A stretch of DNA of 16,235 nucleotides. Origin: Pseudomonadota bacterium. GTDB taxonomy: Bacteria > Pseudomonadota > Alphaproteobacteria > Rhizobiales > Xanthobacteraceae. The DNA lies in contig JAEWHT010000014.1 of assembly GCA_023387695.1 (NCBI GenBank), forward strand, positions 1 to 16,235, given 5' to 3'. Shown here piece by piece: positions 7,585 to 14,411 of the stretch; within the stretch, counting starts at the first letter, position 1, and each line of letters begins with the position of its first letter. The position numbers and the translations under genes were made by a program. Under the pieces are notes generated by a model. It was not told the origin of the DNA. It did no database searches and worked only from the letters and a program-made list of their open reading frames with translations.

Positions 7585-9195
7585 TTACTCCGACTTGTCG
7601 ATGTTCCAGAACACCGGGGTCGCCGGGCCGTCGATCACGCCGGTGAGCGACTTCCTCCACGCGCTCGGCGCCAGATACTGGCCGAGCGGGACGTAGATCA
7701 CCTGATCATAGGCTTCCTTCTGGATCTCGGTCGCGATCTTCTTCTGATCCTCGAGCGAGCCCGCGCGGACGAAGGCGTCCTTGAGCTGCTCGATCTTGGC
7801 GTCCTCTGCCCAGCCGAACCAGCCGCCCTTCTTGCCCTGGCCGCCGATCGAAAGATTCGAGATCGGGTTGGACACGTCGGCGCTGACCCAGTTGGTGAAG
7901 AACATGTTCCAGCCGCCCTCCTTCGGGGGCTTCTGGCTGGCACGACGGCTCACCACCGTCTGCCAATCGGTCGCTTGCGCATCGACCTTGAAGCCGGCTT
8001 CGCGGAGCAACTGCACCGCAACCGTCGGCTGCGCCTTCAGCGTCACGACATCGCCGGGCACCATGACGACGACGGGCGTGCCGTCATAGCCGGACTCGGC
8101 GAGCAGCTTCTTGGCTTCCGCCATGCCGTTGCCCTTGACCAGCGATTCGGAACCGACGTCCGTCGCGAACGGCGTGTCGCAGATGAAGAAGGCGCCGCAG
8201 ATCTTGTAGTACTTCGGGTTGCCGACGAGCGCGTCGAGCACGTCCTTCTGGTTCATCGCCAGAAGAGCCGCGCGGCGGATCTTCGGATTGTCGAAGGGCG
8301 GGAAGAGGAAGTTCATGCGACCGAGGGTCTGGTAGCCGAACTTGTTCAGCGTCTCGACCTTGAGGTCCGCATTGCCTTCAAGCACCGGCAGCAGATCCCA
8401 CGGCGGCACTTCCATGAAGTCGATGTCGCCCGATTGCAGCGCGTTCACCGCGGTCTGCGAGTCCGGCATGGTGATCCACTCGACACGGTCGACCTTCACG
8501 ACCTTGCCACCCGCGGTCCAGCTCGACGGCTCCTTGCGCGGCACGTAGTCGGTGTTCTTCTCGTAGACCGCCTTCACGCCGGGCTGGAATTCGCCCTGCA
8601 CGAACTTGAACGGACCCGAGCCGATCTGCTCCGGGATCTGCTTGTCCGGCGGCGTCTCGGCGAGACGCTTCGGCATCATGAAGGCAACGCGCGAGGACGG
8701 CTTGCCGATCGAATCCAGCACCAGGCCGTAGGGCTCCTTGAGCTTCAGCGTGATGGTCTTGGGATCGGTCGCTTCGATGCTCGCCGTGAATTGCATCATC
8801 TGCTGGCCCATGCCGTCGACCGCGGCCCAGCGCTTCAGCGAGGCGACGCAATCTTCCGCCGTCACCGGCGTGCCGTCATGCCACTTCAGGCCGTCGCGCA
8901 GCGTGAAGGTGTAGGTGAGCTTGTCGTCGGAGATCTTCCAGTCCGCCATCTGCGGCTGAATCTTGAAGTTCGAATCCGTCGCAATCAGCGTGTCATAAAC
9001 CATGTAGCCATGGTCACGCGTGATGTAGGCGGTGGTGAAGATCGGATCGATGATGCGCAGATCCGAATGCATCACTGCGGTGATGGTCTTGCCAGCCGCG
9101 AATACCGGCGAGGCCATCGCCGTTGCAAGCGCGACGACCGATAGCGCAAGTTTGGAGGCGAACGCGCGACGCCCCCGGCGCATCAAGCTCAACAT
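7585..9195 (-). CDS. Periplasmic solute-binding protein, family 5 (peptide type), copy A
   Basis: A 536-residue paralogue of the 5851-7476 product; by eye roughly four residues in five agree. Both share RRGRR(A/S)FASKLALS in the signal peptide, the identical block at residues 60-124 here, and the identical C-terminal end GPATPVFWNIDKSE. Cleavage is likely in SPVFA-AGK (around 33/34); no lipobox. It would deliver peptides or peptide-like ligands to the DppBC-type permease encoded divergently. The start is ATG 9193-9195, with AGGAGA seven to eight bases upstream, in a leader resembling that of the other copy. This suggests the duplicated unit included the ribosome binding site. It is the promoter-proximal gene, divergent from the M20 peptidase gene across a 286-base gap. 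The patch PPWDLLPVLEGNADLKVETLNKFGYQTLG (about 264-292) differs strongly from the other copy. Confidence 0.92.
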   Translation of the reverse strand: MLSLMRRGRRAFASKLALSVVALATAMASPVFAAGKTITAVMHSDLRIIDPIFTTAYITRDHGYMVYDTLIATDSNFKIQPQMADWKISDDKLTYTFTLRDGLKWHDGTPVTAEDCVASLKRWAAVDGMGQQMMQFTASIEATDPKTITLKLKEPYGLVLDSIGKPSSRVAFMMPKRLAETPPDKQIPEQIGSGPFKFVQGEFQPGVKAVYEKNTDYVPRKEPSSWTAGGKVVKVDRVEWITMPDSQTAVNALQSGDIDFMEVPPWDLLPVLEGNADLKVETLNKFGYQTLGRMNFLFPPFDNPKIRRAALLAMNQKDVLDALVGNPKYYKICGAFFICDTPFATDVGSESLVKGNGMAEAKKLLAESGYDGTPVVVMVPGDVVTLKAQPTVAVQLLREAGFKVDAQATDWQTVVSRRASQKPPKEGGWNMFFTNWVSADVSNPISNLSIGGQGKKGGWFGWAEDAKIEQLKDAFVRAGSLEDQKKIATEIQKEAYDQVIYVPLGQYLAPSAWRKSLTGVIDGPATPVFWNIDKSE

Positions 9196-9481
9196 AGAAA
9201 GTTTCTCCTGACGTGAAACTGTTCAAAGGCGGGTTATTGGTTGAGCATGAGGTTCGTTCTTTAGGCGAACTAACTTCATGCAATGCCTTTATCTTTTCGA
9301 GACTTGCAGACAGTCTTGAGCGCGTCAATCCGCTTTCAGTGCAAGCCCTTGCAGCGAACGCGCAGGCTCCACAAGGATCGGATTGGCTCTACAACTCTCT
9401 CCGCTTGTCCTGCCCGCCCGCTTGTCCTGCCCAAGCAGATGCAATGCGCATTCCATCTTTCGAAGCTTGAGAGACATTAAG
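9196..9481. promoter_or_regulatory. Divergent control region between binding protein A and the M20 peptidase
   Basis: This 286-base gap must carry promoters in both directions, although no clear sigma-70 boxes stand out. Visible structure includes an imperfect inverted repeat at 9245-9281 (GCATGA...GTTCG with CGAAC...TCATGC), in the leader of the minus-strand gene. There is a smaller one, AGACT (9300-9304) with AGTCT (9312-9316). A direct repeat of the 15-mer CCGCTTGTCCTGCCC lies at 9401-9415 and 9418-9432, 50-80 bases before the peptidase start. These are candidate regulator-binding sites. Confidence 0.55.
9401..9432 (+). repeat. 17-bp-period tandem repeat upstream of the M20 peptidase gene
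   Basis: CCGCTTGTCCTGCCC occurs exactly at 9401-9415 and again at 9418-9432. The period is 17 bases. It ends 49 bases before the peptidase ATG. Confidence 0.7.
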
Positions 9482-10612
9482 ATGAATCCAGCCAATCTTC
9501 CCTTCGATTCCGAGGCCATGCTCGAAGGCCTGCGCACCTGGGTGGAATGCGAGAGCCCGACCTGGGATTCGGGCGCGGTGAACCGCATGCTCGATATCGC
9601 AGCGCGGGATATGGCGATCATGGGTGCGACTATCGAGCGCATCGGCGGCCGTCAGGGCTTCGGCGGCGTCATCCGCGCGCGCTTTCCGCATCCCAAGCAA
9701 GGCGAGCCCGGCATTTTGATCGCTGGACACATGGATACCGTCCATCCGGTCGGCACCATCGAAAAGCTGAAATGGCGCCGTGAGGGCAACAGATGCTACG
9801 GCCCCGGCATCTACGACATGAAGGGCGGCAATTACCTTTCGCTGGAAGCGATCCGGCAGCTGGCGCGCGCCTCCTTCACGACGCCGCTGCCGATCACCAT
9901 CCTGTTCACGCCGGATGAGGAAGTCGGCACGCCCTCGACGCGCGACATCATCGAGGCGGAAGCCGCCCGCAACAAATATGTGCTGGTGCCCGAACCCGGT
10001 CGCGCCGACAACGGCGTCACCACCGGACGTTACGCCATCGCGCGATTCAATTTGGAAGCGACGGGACGGCCGAGCCATGCCGGCGCGACATTGTCGGCGG
10101 GACGCTCGGCGATCCGCGAGATGGCGCGGCAGATTCTGGCGATCGACGCGATGACGACAGAGGATTGCACCTTCTCGGTCGGCGTCGTGCATGGCGGACA
10201 ATGGGTCAATTGCGTTGCCACGACCGCGACCGGCGAAGCGCTCTCCATGGCAAAGCGCCAGGCCGATCTCGACCGCGGCGTCGAACGCATGTTGGCACTC
10301 TCGGGCACTGCGAATGACGTGACATTCAAGGTCACGCGCGGCGTCACGCGGCCGGTGTGGGAGCCGGATGCCGGCACCATGGCGCTGTATGAGAAGGCAC
10401 GCGGCATCGCCAAATCTCTCGGCGCGGAATTACCGCATGCAAGTTCTGGCGGCGGCTCCGACGGCAACTTCATCGGCGCGATGGGGATCCCTACTCTCGA
10501 TGGACTCGGCGTGCGCGGTGGCAATGGCCACACCCTCGAGGAGTTCATCGAGGTCGAGAGCCTGGTCGAGCGCGGCCGCCTGATGGCGGGACTGCTGGCG
10601 ACACTGGAGTGA
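9482..10612 (+). CDS. M20 family metallopeptidase (glutamate carboxypeptidase-like)
   Basis: A 376-residue cytoplasmic enzyme with no signal peptide; the length is usual for M20A/CPG2-like peptidases. Metal-site and catalytic motifs are complete: AGHMDTVHPVG (H83, D85), YGPGIYDMKGG (bridging D112), TPDEEVG (E146 general base, E147 ligand), PEPGRADNGV (E171), and the last ligand in GGNGHTLEEF (H350). The dimerisation domain lies between, with GRPSHAGATLSAGRSAI (195-211). It should hydrolyse a C-terminal or N-acyl amide bond in a small peptide or N-acyl amino acid, releasing a free amino acid. The frame extends upstream to 9383, but ATG 9482 has GAGAGA about ten bases ahead and begins at the conserved part. 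It is divergent from the binding-protein genes and followed by the glycine riboswitch and the dehydrogenase gene, so it probably processes imported ligands. The exact substrate is unknown. Confidence 0.9.
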   Translation: MNPANLPFDSEAMLEGLRTWVECESPTWDSGAVNRMLDIAARDMAIMGATIERIGGRQGFGGVIRARFPHPKQGEPGILIAGHMDTVHPVGTIEKLKWRREGNRCYGPGIYDMKGGNYLSLEAIRQLARASFTTPLPITILFTPDEEVGTPSTRDIIEAEAARNKYVLVPEPGRADNGVTTGRYAIARFNLEATGRPSHAGATLSAGRSAIREMARQILAIDAMTTEDCTFSVGVVHGGQWVNCVATTATGEALSMAKRQADLDRGVERMLALSGTANDVTFKVTRGVTRPVWEPDAGTMALYEKARGIAKSLGAELPHASSGGGSDGNFIGAMGIPTLDGLGVRGGNGHTLEEFIEVESLVERGRLMAGLLATLE

Positions 10613-10622
10613 CGGCGCAGCC

Positions 10623-10702
10623 GTCATTCCGGGATGGTCCGAAGGACCAGACCCGGAATCTCGAGATTCCGGGTTCGCGTCTTCGACGCGCCCCGGAATG
10701 AC
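10623..10702. repeat. Palindromic intergenic repeat (GTCATTCCGGG type)
   Basis: GTCATTCCGGG (10623-10633) is exactly inverted as CCCGGAATGAC (10692-10702). The inside is nested: GGTCC/GGACC, CCCGGAATCTCGAGATTCCGGG (10652-10673) and GCGTC/GACGC. This 80-base form matches interspersed palindromic repeats commonly seen between genes in Bradyrhizobium-like genomes (recollection, not searched). It starts 10 bases after the peptidase stop and could end or stabilise that transcript. Confidence 0.75.
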
Positions 10703-10786
10703 AGCGTGACCGCACTGCACAATGCGTTAGCAGTCGCGGTCGAAATTTAGCCTTGTCTAAAAATAAGGCGCATCGTACTGCTCGAT

Positions 10787-11011
10787 GGTCCGCGCGACGA
10801 TGCGGGAGAGATCGCAACGAAGGCACCAGCTTTCGTTGCGGCGCCGACGGAGCAACCGCCCCGGAAACTCTCAGGCAAAAGGACTGTATCGTCAGGACGA
10901 TCTGGAGAGAGACGGCACGATCTGATCGTCGTGACGTCCACCGAAGGGGATAGTCCGCACAGACCTAGTGAGGTCCGTGCCGGATCAAGCTCTCAGGTAA
11001 CCGTGACAGAT
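10787..11011 (+). ncRNA. Tandem (two-aptamer) glycine riboswitch
   Basis: Aptamer 1 (10796-10893) is closed by GACGAT/ATCGTC. It carries GAGAG (10806-10810) and the hallmark CTCTCAGGCAAAAGGAC (10868-10884), with a 9-bp arm CGCAACGAA/TTCGTTGCG (10813-10840) and the core GCGCCGACGGAGCAACC. Aptamer 2 (10900-11011) is closed by ATCTG/CAGAT. It carries GAGAG (10905-10909), CACCGAAGGGG, a long extra arm around GACCTAGTGAGGTC, and CTCTCAGG (10990-10997). Its tail GTAACCGTGACAG departs from the usual GCAAAAGGACAG. The short linker AGGAC (10894-10898) can pair with GTCC in the leader (10788-10791), as known for the leader-linker helix next to a kink-turn in tandem glycine riboswitches. It senses glycine cooperatively and controls the FAD dehydrogenase gene that starts at 11080. 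Confidence 0.93.
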
Positions 11012-11079
11012 GGGGCGCCGCCAACGGCTTTCGGGCCGGCGGTTAGCCGTCTCTAACTCACGGGAGCCCCGACTCTGTC
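11012..11079 (+). promoter_or_regulatory. Riboswitch expression platform and ribosome binding site
   Basis: The only Shine-Dalgarno-like run is GGGAG (11062-11066), 13 bases before ATG 11080. GCCGTCTCT (11046-11054) is perfectly complementary over 9 bp to AGAGACGGC (10908-10916) in aptamer 2. Competing local pairings are ACGGCT (11024-11029) with AGCCGT (11045-11050), CCGCC (11018-11022) with GGCGG (11038-11042), and GGGGC (11012-11016) with GCCCC (11066-11070), which touches the Shine-Dalgarno. No T-tract is present, so control is probably of translation rather than of termination. The direction (on or off with glycine) cannot be told. Confidence 0.6.
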
Positions 11080-12381
11080 ATGACCCATATCGCCATCATT
11101 GGCGCCGGCATCACCGGCGTAACGACCGCCTATGCCCTGCTCGAACGCGGCTACAAAGTCACGGTGCTCGACAAGCATCGCTACGCAGCGATGGAGACGT
11201 CCTTCGCCAATGGCGGACAGCTCTCTGCGAGCAACGCCGAAGTCTGGAATAGCACCGCGACGATCCTGAAAGGCCTGCGCTGGATGTTCCGGCGCGATGC
11301 GCCGCTGCTGATGAACCCGCGGCCGAACTGGCACAAATATTCGTGGATGAGCGAGTTCGTCGCCAATATCGGCAACTACCGCACTAACACGATCGAGACC
11401 ACGCGGCTCGCGATCGAAGCCCGCAAGCATCTGTTCGAGATCGCTGCGCGCGAAGGCATCGACTTCGATCTCGAACGCCGCGGCATCCTCCACATCTATC
11501 ACGACAAGAAGGGCTTTGAGTCCGGCCTGCGCGTCAACGCACTGCTAAGGGAAGGCGGTCTCGATCGCCGTCCGGTGACGCCGGAAGAAATCCGCACGAT
11601 CGAGCCGACGCTGCGCAAGGAATATTACGGCGGCTTCTTCACACCCTCGGATGCGACCGGCGATATCCACAAGTTCACGCGCGGACTGGCTGACGCCTGC
11701 AAGCGTCGCGGTGCAACCTTCATCCATGAAGCGAATATCGATTCCATTGCGCAGGCCGGCGGCGGCTTCGTACTCGGCTGGGCTGATCTCTCCGCAAGCG
11801 AGGCTACGGCCTCCGCGCGCGGCATGCTGAAGACCGATGGCGTCGTGGTCTGCGCTGGGGTTGCCAGCCGTCACTTCGCGGCGATGCTCGACGAGCGCGT
11901 CAATGTCTATCCGGTGAAGGGTTACTCGATCACCGTGCAGCTCGACACCGACGAAAGCCGCAAGGCGACGCCGACTGTCAGCCTGCTCGACGAGGCCGCC
12001 AAGATCGTCACCAGCCGGCTCGGCGCGGATCGTTTCCGCGTGGCCGGAACGGCCGAGTTCAACGACTTCAACCGCGACATCCGTGCCGATCGCGTGCAGC
12101 CGCTGATCGACTGGGTGCGCAGCAACTTCCCTAGCGTCGAAACGTCGCGGGTCATCCCCTGGGCCGGGCTGCGGCCGATGATGCCCAACATGATGCCGGT
12201 GGTGCGCGCAGGTCGGATGCCCGGCGTGTTCTTCAACACCGGCCACGGCCATCTCGGCTGGACGTTGTCGGCAGCGACTGCACAGATGATTGCCGGAACC
12301 ATCGACGACTGGCGCGGGCTCAATGCGCCGCCGATCGCGCCCACACTTAAGGTTGAGCGCGAGTATCGCCATGCATCCTGA
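11080..12381 (+). CDS. FAD-dependent D-amino-acid dehydrogenase/oxidase, DadA-like
   Basis: 433 residues, the length of DadA. The N-terminal dinucleotide fold IAIIGAGITGVTTAYALLERGYKVTVLD has GAGITG at 8-13 and the ribose-binding acidic residue D31. It is followed by the DAO-family element METSFANGGQLSASNAEVW (38-56), as in DadA. YPVKGYSIT (from residue 277), PWAGLRPMMPNMMPVV and NTGHGHLGWTLSAATAQMI (from 386) match DadA closely. The enzyme should oxidise an amino acid (classically D-alanine) to a keto acid and ammonia, passing electrons to the respiratory chain. The glycine riboswitch directly upstream suggests glycine, or something that yields or contains glycine, as a physiological substrate or signal; sarcosine or glycine oxidation by a DAO-family enzyme is the alternative. 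The M20 peptidase and peptide-transport genes around it suggest it acts on amino acids released from imported compounds. Confidence 0.88.
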   Translation: MTHIAIIGAGITGVTTAYALLERGYKVTVLDKHRYAAMETSFANGGQLSASNAEVWNSTATILKGLRWMFRRDAPLLMNPRPNWHKYSWMSEFVANIGNYRTNTIETTRLAIEARKHLFEIAAREGIDFDLERRGILHIYHDKKGFESGLRVNALLREGGLDRRPVTPEEIRTIEPTLRKEYYGGFFTPSDATGDIHKFTRGLADACKRRGATFIHEANIDSIAQAGGGFVLGWADLSASEATASARGMLKTDGVVVCAGVASRHFAAMLDERVNVYPVKGYSITVQLDTDESRKATPTVSLLDEAAKIVTSRLGADRFRVAGTAEFNDFNRDIRADRVQPLIDWVRSNFPSVETSRVIPWAGLRPMMPNMMPVVRAGRMPGVFFNTGHGHLGWTLSAATAQMIAGTIDDWRGLNAPPIAPTLKVEREYRHAS

Positions 12382-12400
12382 GTGGTCGAAGCCGAAGGCC

Positions 12401-12422
12401 GGGCGGGCCCTTGATACCGCCC
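12401..12422 (+). other. Hairpin after the dehydrogenase gene
   Basis: GGGCGG (12401-12406) and CCGCCC (12417-12422) enclose a 10-base loop, 20 bases after the dehydrogenase stop and just before the sigma-54-type promoter. No T-tract follows. It may weakly separate the dehydrogenase transcript from the permease transcript. Confidence 0.35.
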
Positions 12423-12427
12423 TGCCC

Positions 12428-12445
12428 TTGGCACACAATTTGCCC
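12428..12445 (+). promoter_or_regulatory. Sigma-54 (RpoN) type -24/-12 promoter for the permease genes
   Basis: TTGGCACACAATTTGCCC has the invariant GG (12430-12431) and GC (12442-12443) exactly 10 bases apart, with the full TGGCAC of the -24 element and TTGC of the -12 element. It points toward the dppB-like gene, whose ATG lies about 118 bases downstream. Transcription would begin near 12455. I could not see a clear NtrC-type enhancer site, which would fall inside the dehydrogenase coding region. Confidence 0.65.
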
Positions 12446-12562
12446 CAAGAGGACGGCTCTCCGGCCGGCTCTTCCAGCCCGAGCAACAGGCGCGCATGAT
12501 AGACACGACCGAATCCAAGGGCGCCTCTCGGCCCCATCAATTCCGCAGCCGGAGATAGGTGC

Positions 12563-13504
12563 ATGCTAGGTTATCTCATTCGCCGCGTTCTGGCCGCGGT
12601 GCCCGTGATGGGCGTCGTCGCGCTGTTCGTGTTCCTGCTGCTGCGGCTGACCCCAGGCGACCCCGCCGCGATTCTCGCCGGCGACAATGCGACGCCAGAG
12701 CGGCTTGAGCGCATCCGCACCTCCCTTGGCCTCAACGAACCCTTGATCGTGCAGTTCATCACCTGGGTGAACAAGCTGCTGCACGGCGACCTCGGGACCT
12801 CGCTGATCTCCAATTTGCCGGTCATGAAGATGATCGGCCAGCGCGTCGAGCCGTCGATCTCGATCGCGCTGTCGACCATCATCCTCGCCGTCATCGTCGC
12901 CGTGCCGCTCGGCGTCATCGCGGCGTGGAAGCACGGTACCTGGATCGACCGCTTCGTGATGGGTCTCTCCGTGCTCGGCTTCTCCGTGCCGGTGTTCGTT
13001 GTCGGCTATGTCCTGATCCAGCTCTTCGCGATCGACCTGCGTTGGGTGCCGGTGCAGGGCTTCAAGAGCATCAGCGCCGGGTTCGGACAGTTCTTTGAAC
13101 GCATCATCCTGCCGACTTGCGCGCTCTCTTTCATCTATATAGCGCTGATCGCGCGCATGACCCGCGCGGCGATGCTCGACGTGCTCGGCGAAGATTACGT
13201 GCGAACCGCGCGCGCCAAGGGCATCAACGAGGTCGCGGTGATGATGCGGCACGCGCTGCGCAATGCCGCCGTGCCCGTGATCACCGTGATCGGTACCGGC
13301 TTTGCGCTGCTGATCTCCGGCGTCGTCGTTACCGAGAGCGTGTTCAACATCCCCGGCATCGGCCGCCTCACGGTGGACGCGGTGCTGGCGCGCGACTATC
13401 CGGTGATCCAGGCGATGATCCTGCTGACCTCGCTGATTTACGTCGTCGTCAATCTCCTGATCGACGTCGCCTACACGCTGCTCGATCCCCGTATCCGGTA
13501 CTGA
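12563..13504 (+). CDS. ABC transporter permease, DppB/OppB-type
   Basis: A 313-residue inner-membrane permease of the peptide/opine/nickel group. Residues 1-30 form the typical first helix (MLGYLIRRVLAAVPVMGVVALFVFLLLRL) followed by TPGDPAAILAGDNATPERLERIRTSLGLNEP, the family's periplasmic region. HGDLGTSL and the helices after IGQRVEPSISIALS lead to the ATPase-contact (EAA) loop EDYVRTARAKGINEVAVMMRHALRNAAVP. The C-terminus YTLLDPRIRY is also typical. It should pair with the 13524-14411 product to form the membrane channel. The start is ATG 12563, with GGAGAT six bases upstream. A 181-base gap from the dehydrogenase gene contains a sigma-54-type promoter; the next gene starts 19 bases after the stop, so the transporter genes form an operon. 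Confidence 0.95.
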   Translation: MLGYLIRRVLAAVPVMGVVALFVFLLLRLTPGDPAAILAGDNATPERLERIRTSLGLNEPLIVQFITWVNKLLHGDLGTSLISNLPVMKMIGQRVEPSISIALSTIILAVIVAVPLGVIAAWKHGTWIDRFVMGLSVLGFSVPVFVVGYVLIQLFAIDLRWVPVQGFKSISAGFGQFFERIILPTCALSFIYIALIARMTRAAMLDVLGEDYVRTARAKGINEVAVMMRHALRNAAVPVITVIGTGFALLISGVVVTESVFNIPGIGRLTVDAVLARDYPVIQAMILLTSLIYVVVNLLIDVAYTLLDPRIRY

Positions 13505-13523
13505 GGCAAGGACAAGTATAACA

Positions 13524-14411
13524 ATGGCGGTCGACAGCCTTCCCCAGTCCTCCATTCCGATCACGTCGCCGTTGCGGCCGCGCTTCGGATTCCTCACCTC
13601 GACGCCGATCATTGCGGCGGCCACGATCTGCCTCACGCTGATCGTGCTGGTCTCGATCCTGGCGCCATTCATCGCGCCGCATGATCCGGTCCAGCTTGCG
13701 CCGTCGCTGCGGCTGAAGCCAGCCTCAGCGCAATTCCTGCTCGGCACCGACGCCTATGGCCGAGACCTGTTGTCGCGCGTCATCTATGGCGGCCGCATCT
13801 CGCTGCTGATCGGCATCGGCTCGGCGATCCTGTCGGTCGTCATCGGGCTTTCGATCGGTCTCGTCTCCGGCTTCTTCAAGCTGGTCGATTCCGTGCTGAT
13901 GCGTGTGATGGACGGCCTGATGGCGATGCCGAGCATCCTGCTCGCGATCGCCGTTGTCTCGCTCTCCGGCGCCAGCATCTGGACTGTGATGGTCGCGATC
14001 ACCATCCCCGAAATTCCCCGCGTGGCACGCCTGGTACGCTCAGTCGTGCTGTCCGCGCGCGAGGAGCCGTATGTGGAAGCCGCGATCTCGGTCGGCTCCT
14101 CACTGCCAAAAATCATGTGGCGGCATCTGATGCCGAACACGATCGCGCCGCTGATCGTCCAGGGCACCTATGTCTGCGCGTCCGCGATCCTCACCGAGGC
14201 AATCCTCTCCTTCCTCGGCGCCGGCATTTCGCCGGAGACGCCGACCTGGGGCAACATCATGGCCGAGGGACGCCAGTACTTTCAGCTCAAGCCGACGCTG
14301 ATCTTCTGGCCCGGACTGCTGCTCTCGATCGCCATTCTCAGCATCAATCTGATCGGCGACGCCGCCCGCGACGCCCTCGATCCCCGCATGAAGCAGCGGG
14401 AGGGCAAGTGA
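13524..14411 (+). CDS. ABC transporter permease, DppC/OppC-type
   Basis: A 295-residue second permease. An N-terminal cytoplasmic stretch and TM1 (about 26-48) are followed by APHDPVQLAPSLRLKPASAQFLLGTDAYGRDLLSRVIYGGRISLLIG, the diagnostic DppC block. The EAA loop is EEPYVEAAISVGSSLPKIMWRHLMPNTIAP, and the AILTEAILSFLGAGISPETPTWGNIMAEG block marks the C-terminal part, ending DALDPRMKQREGK. It forms the heterodimeric channel with the preceding DppB-like protein. The start is ATG 13524, with AAGGA about ten bases ahead. Its stop TGA overlaps the next gene's ATG (TGATG at 14409-14413), indicating translational coupling with the ATPase. Confidence 0.95.
   Translation: MAVDSLPQSSIPITSPLRPRFGFLTSTPIIAAATICLTLIVLVSILAPFIAPHDPVQLAPSLRLKPASAQFLLGTDAYGRDLLSRVIYGGRISLLIGIGSAILSVVIGLSIGLVSGFFKLVDSVLMRVMDGLMAMPSILLAIAVVSLSGASIWTVMVAITIPEIPRVARLVRSVVLSAREEPYVEAAISVGSSLPKIMWRHLMPNTIAPLIVQGTYVCASAILTEAILSFLGAGISPETPTWGNIMAEGRQYFQLKPTLIFWPGLLLSIAILSINLIGDAARDALDPRMKQREGK

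Noticed and set aside
7579..9144. 521-aa plus-strand ORF antisense to binding protein A, and a similar one at 6295-7407
   Set aside because: Arg/His/Leu-rich shadow frames caused by the strong third-position G/C bias of the real minus-strand genes. The two resemble each other only because the genes beneath are duplicates.
12566..13747. 393-aa minus-strand ORF opposite the permease genes, and a 409-aa one at 14282-15511
   Set aside because: Shadow frames rich in Asp/His/Arg with no domain features, opposite unmistakable ABC transporter genes.
14117..14410. N-terminal extension of the fused ATPase by 98 residues
   Set aside because: This part is the frame-shifted reading of the preceding permease gene. 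ATG 14411 with GGGAGGG upstream and the TGATG overlap is the natural start.
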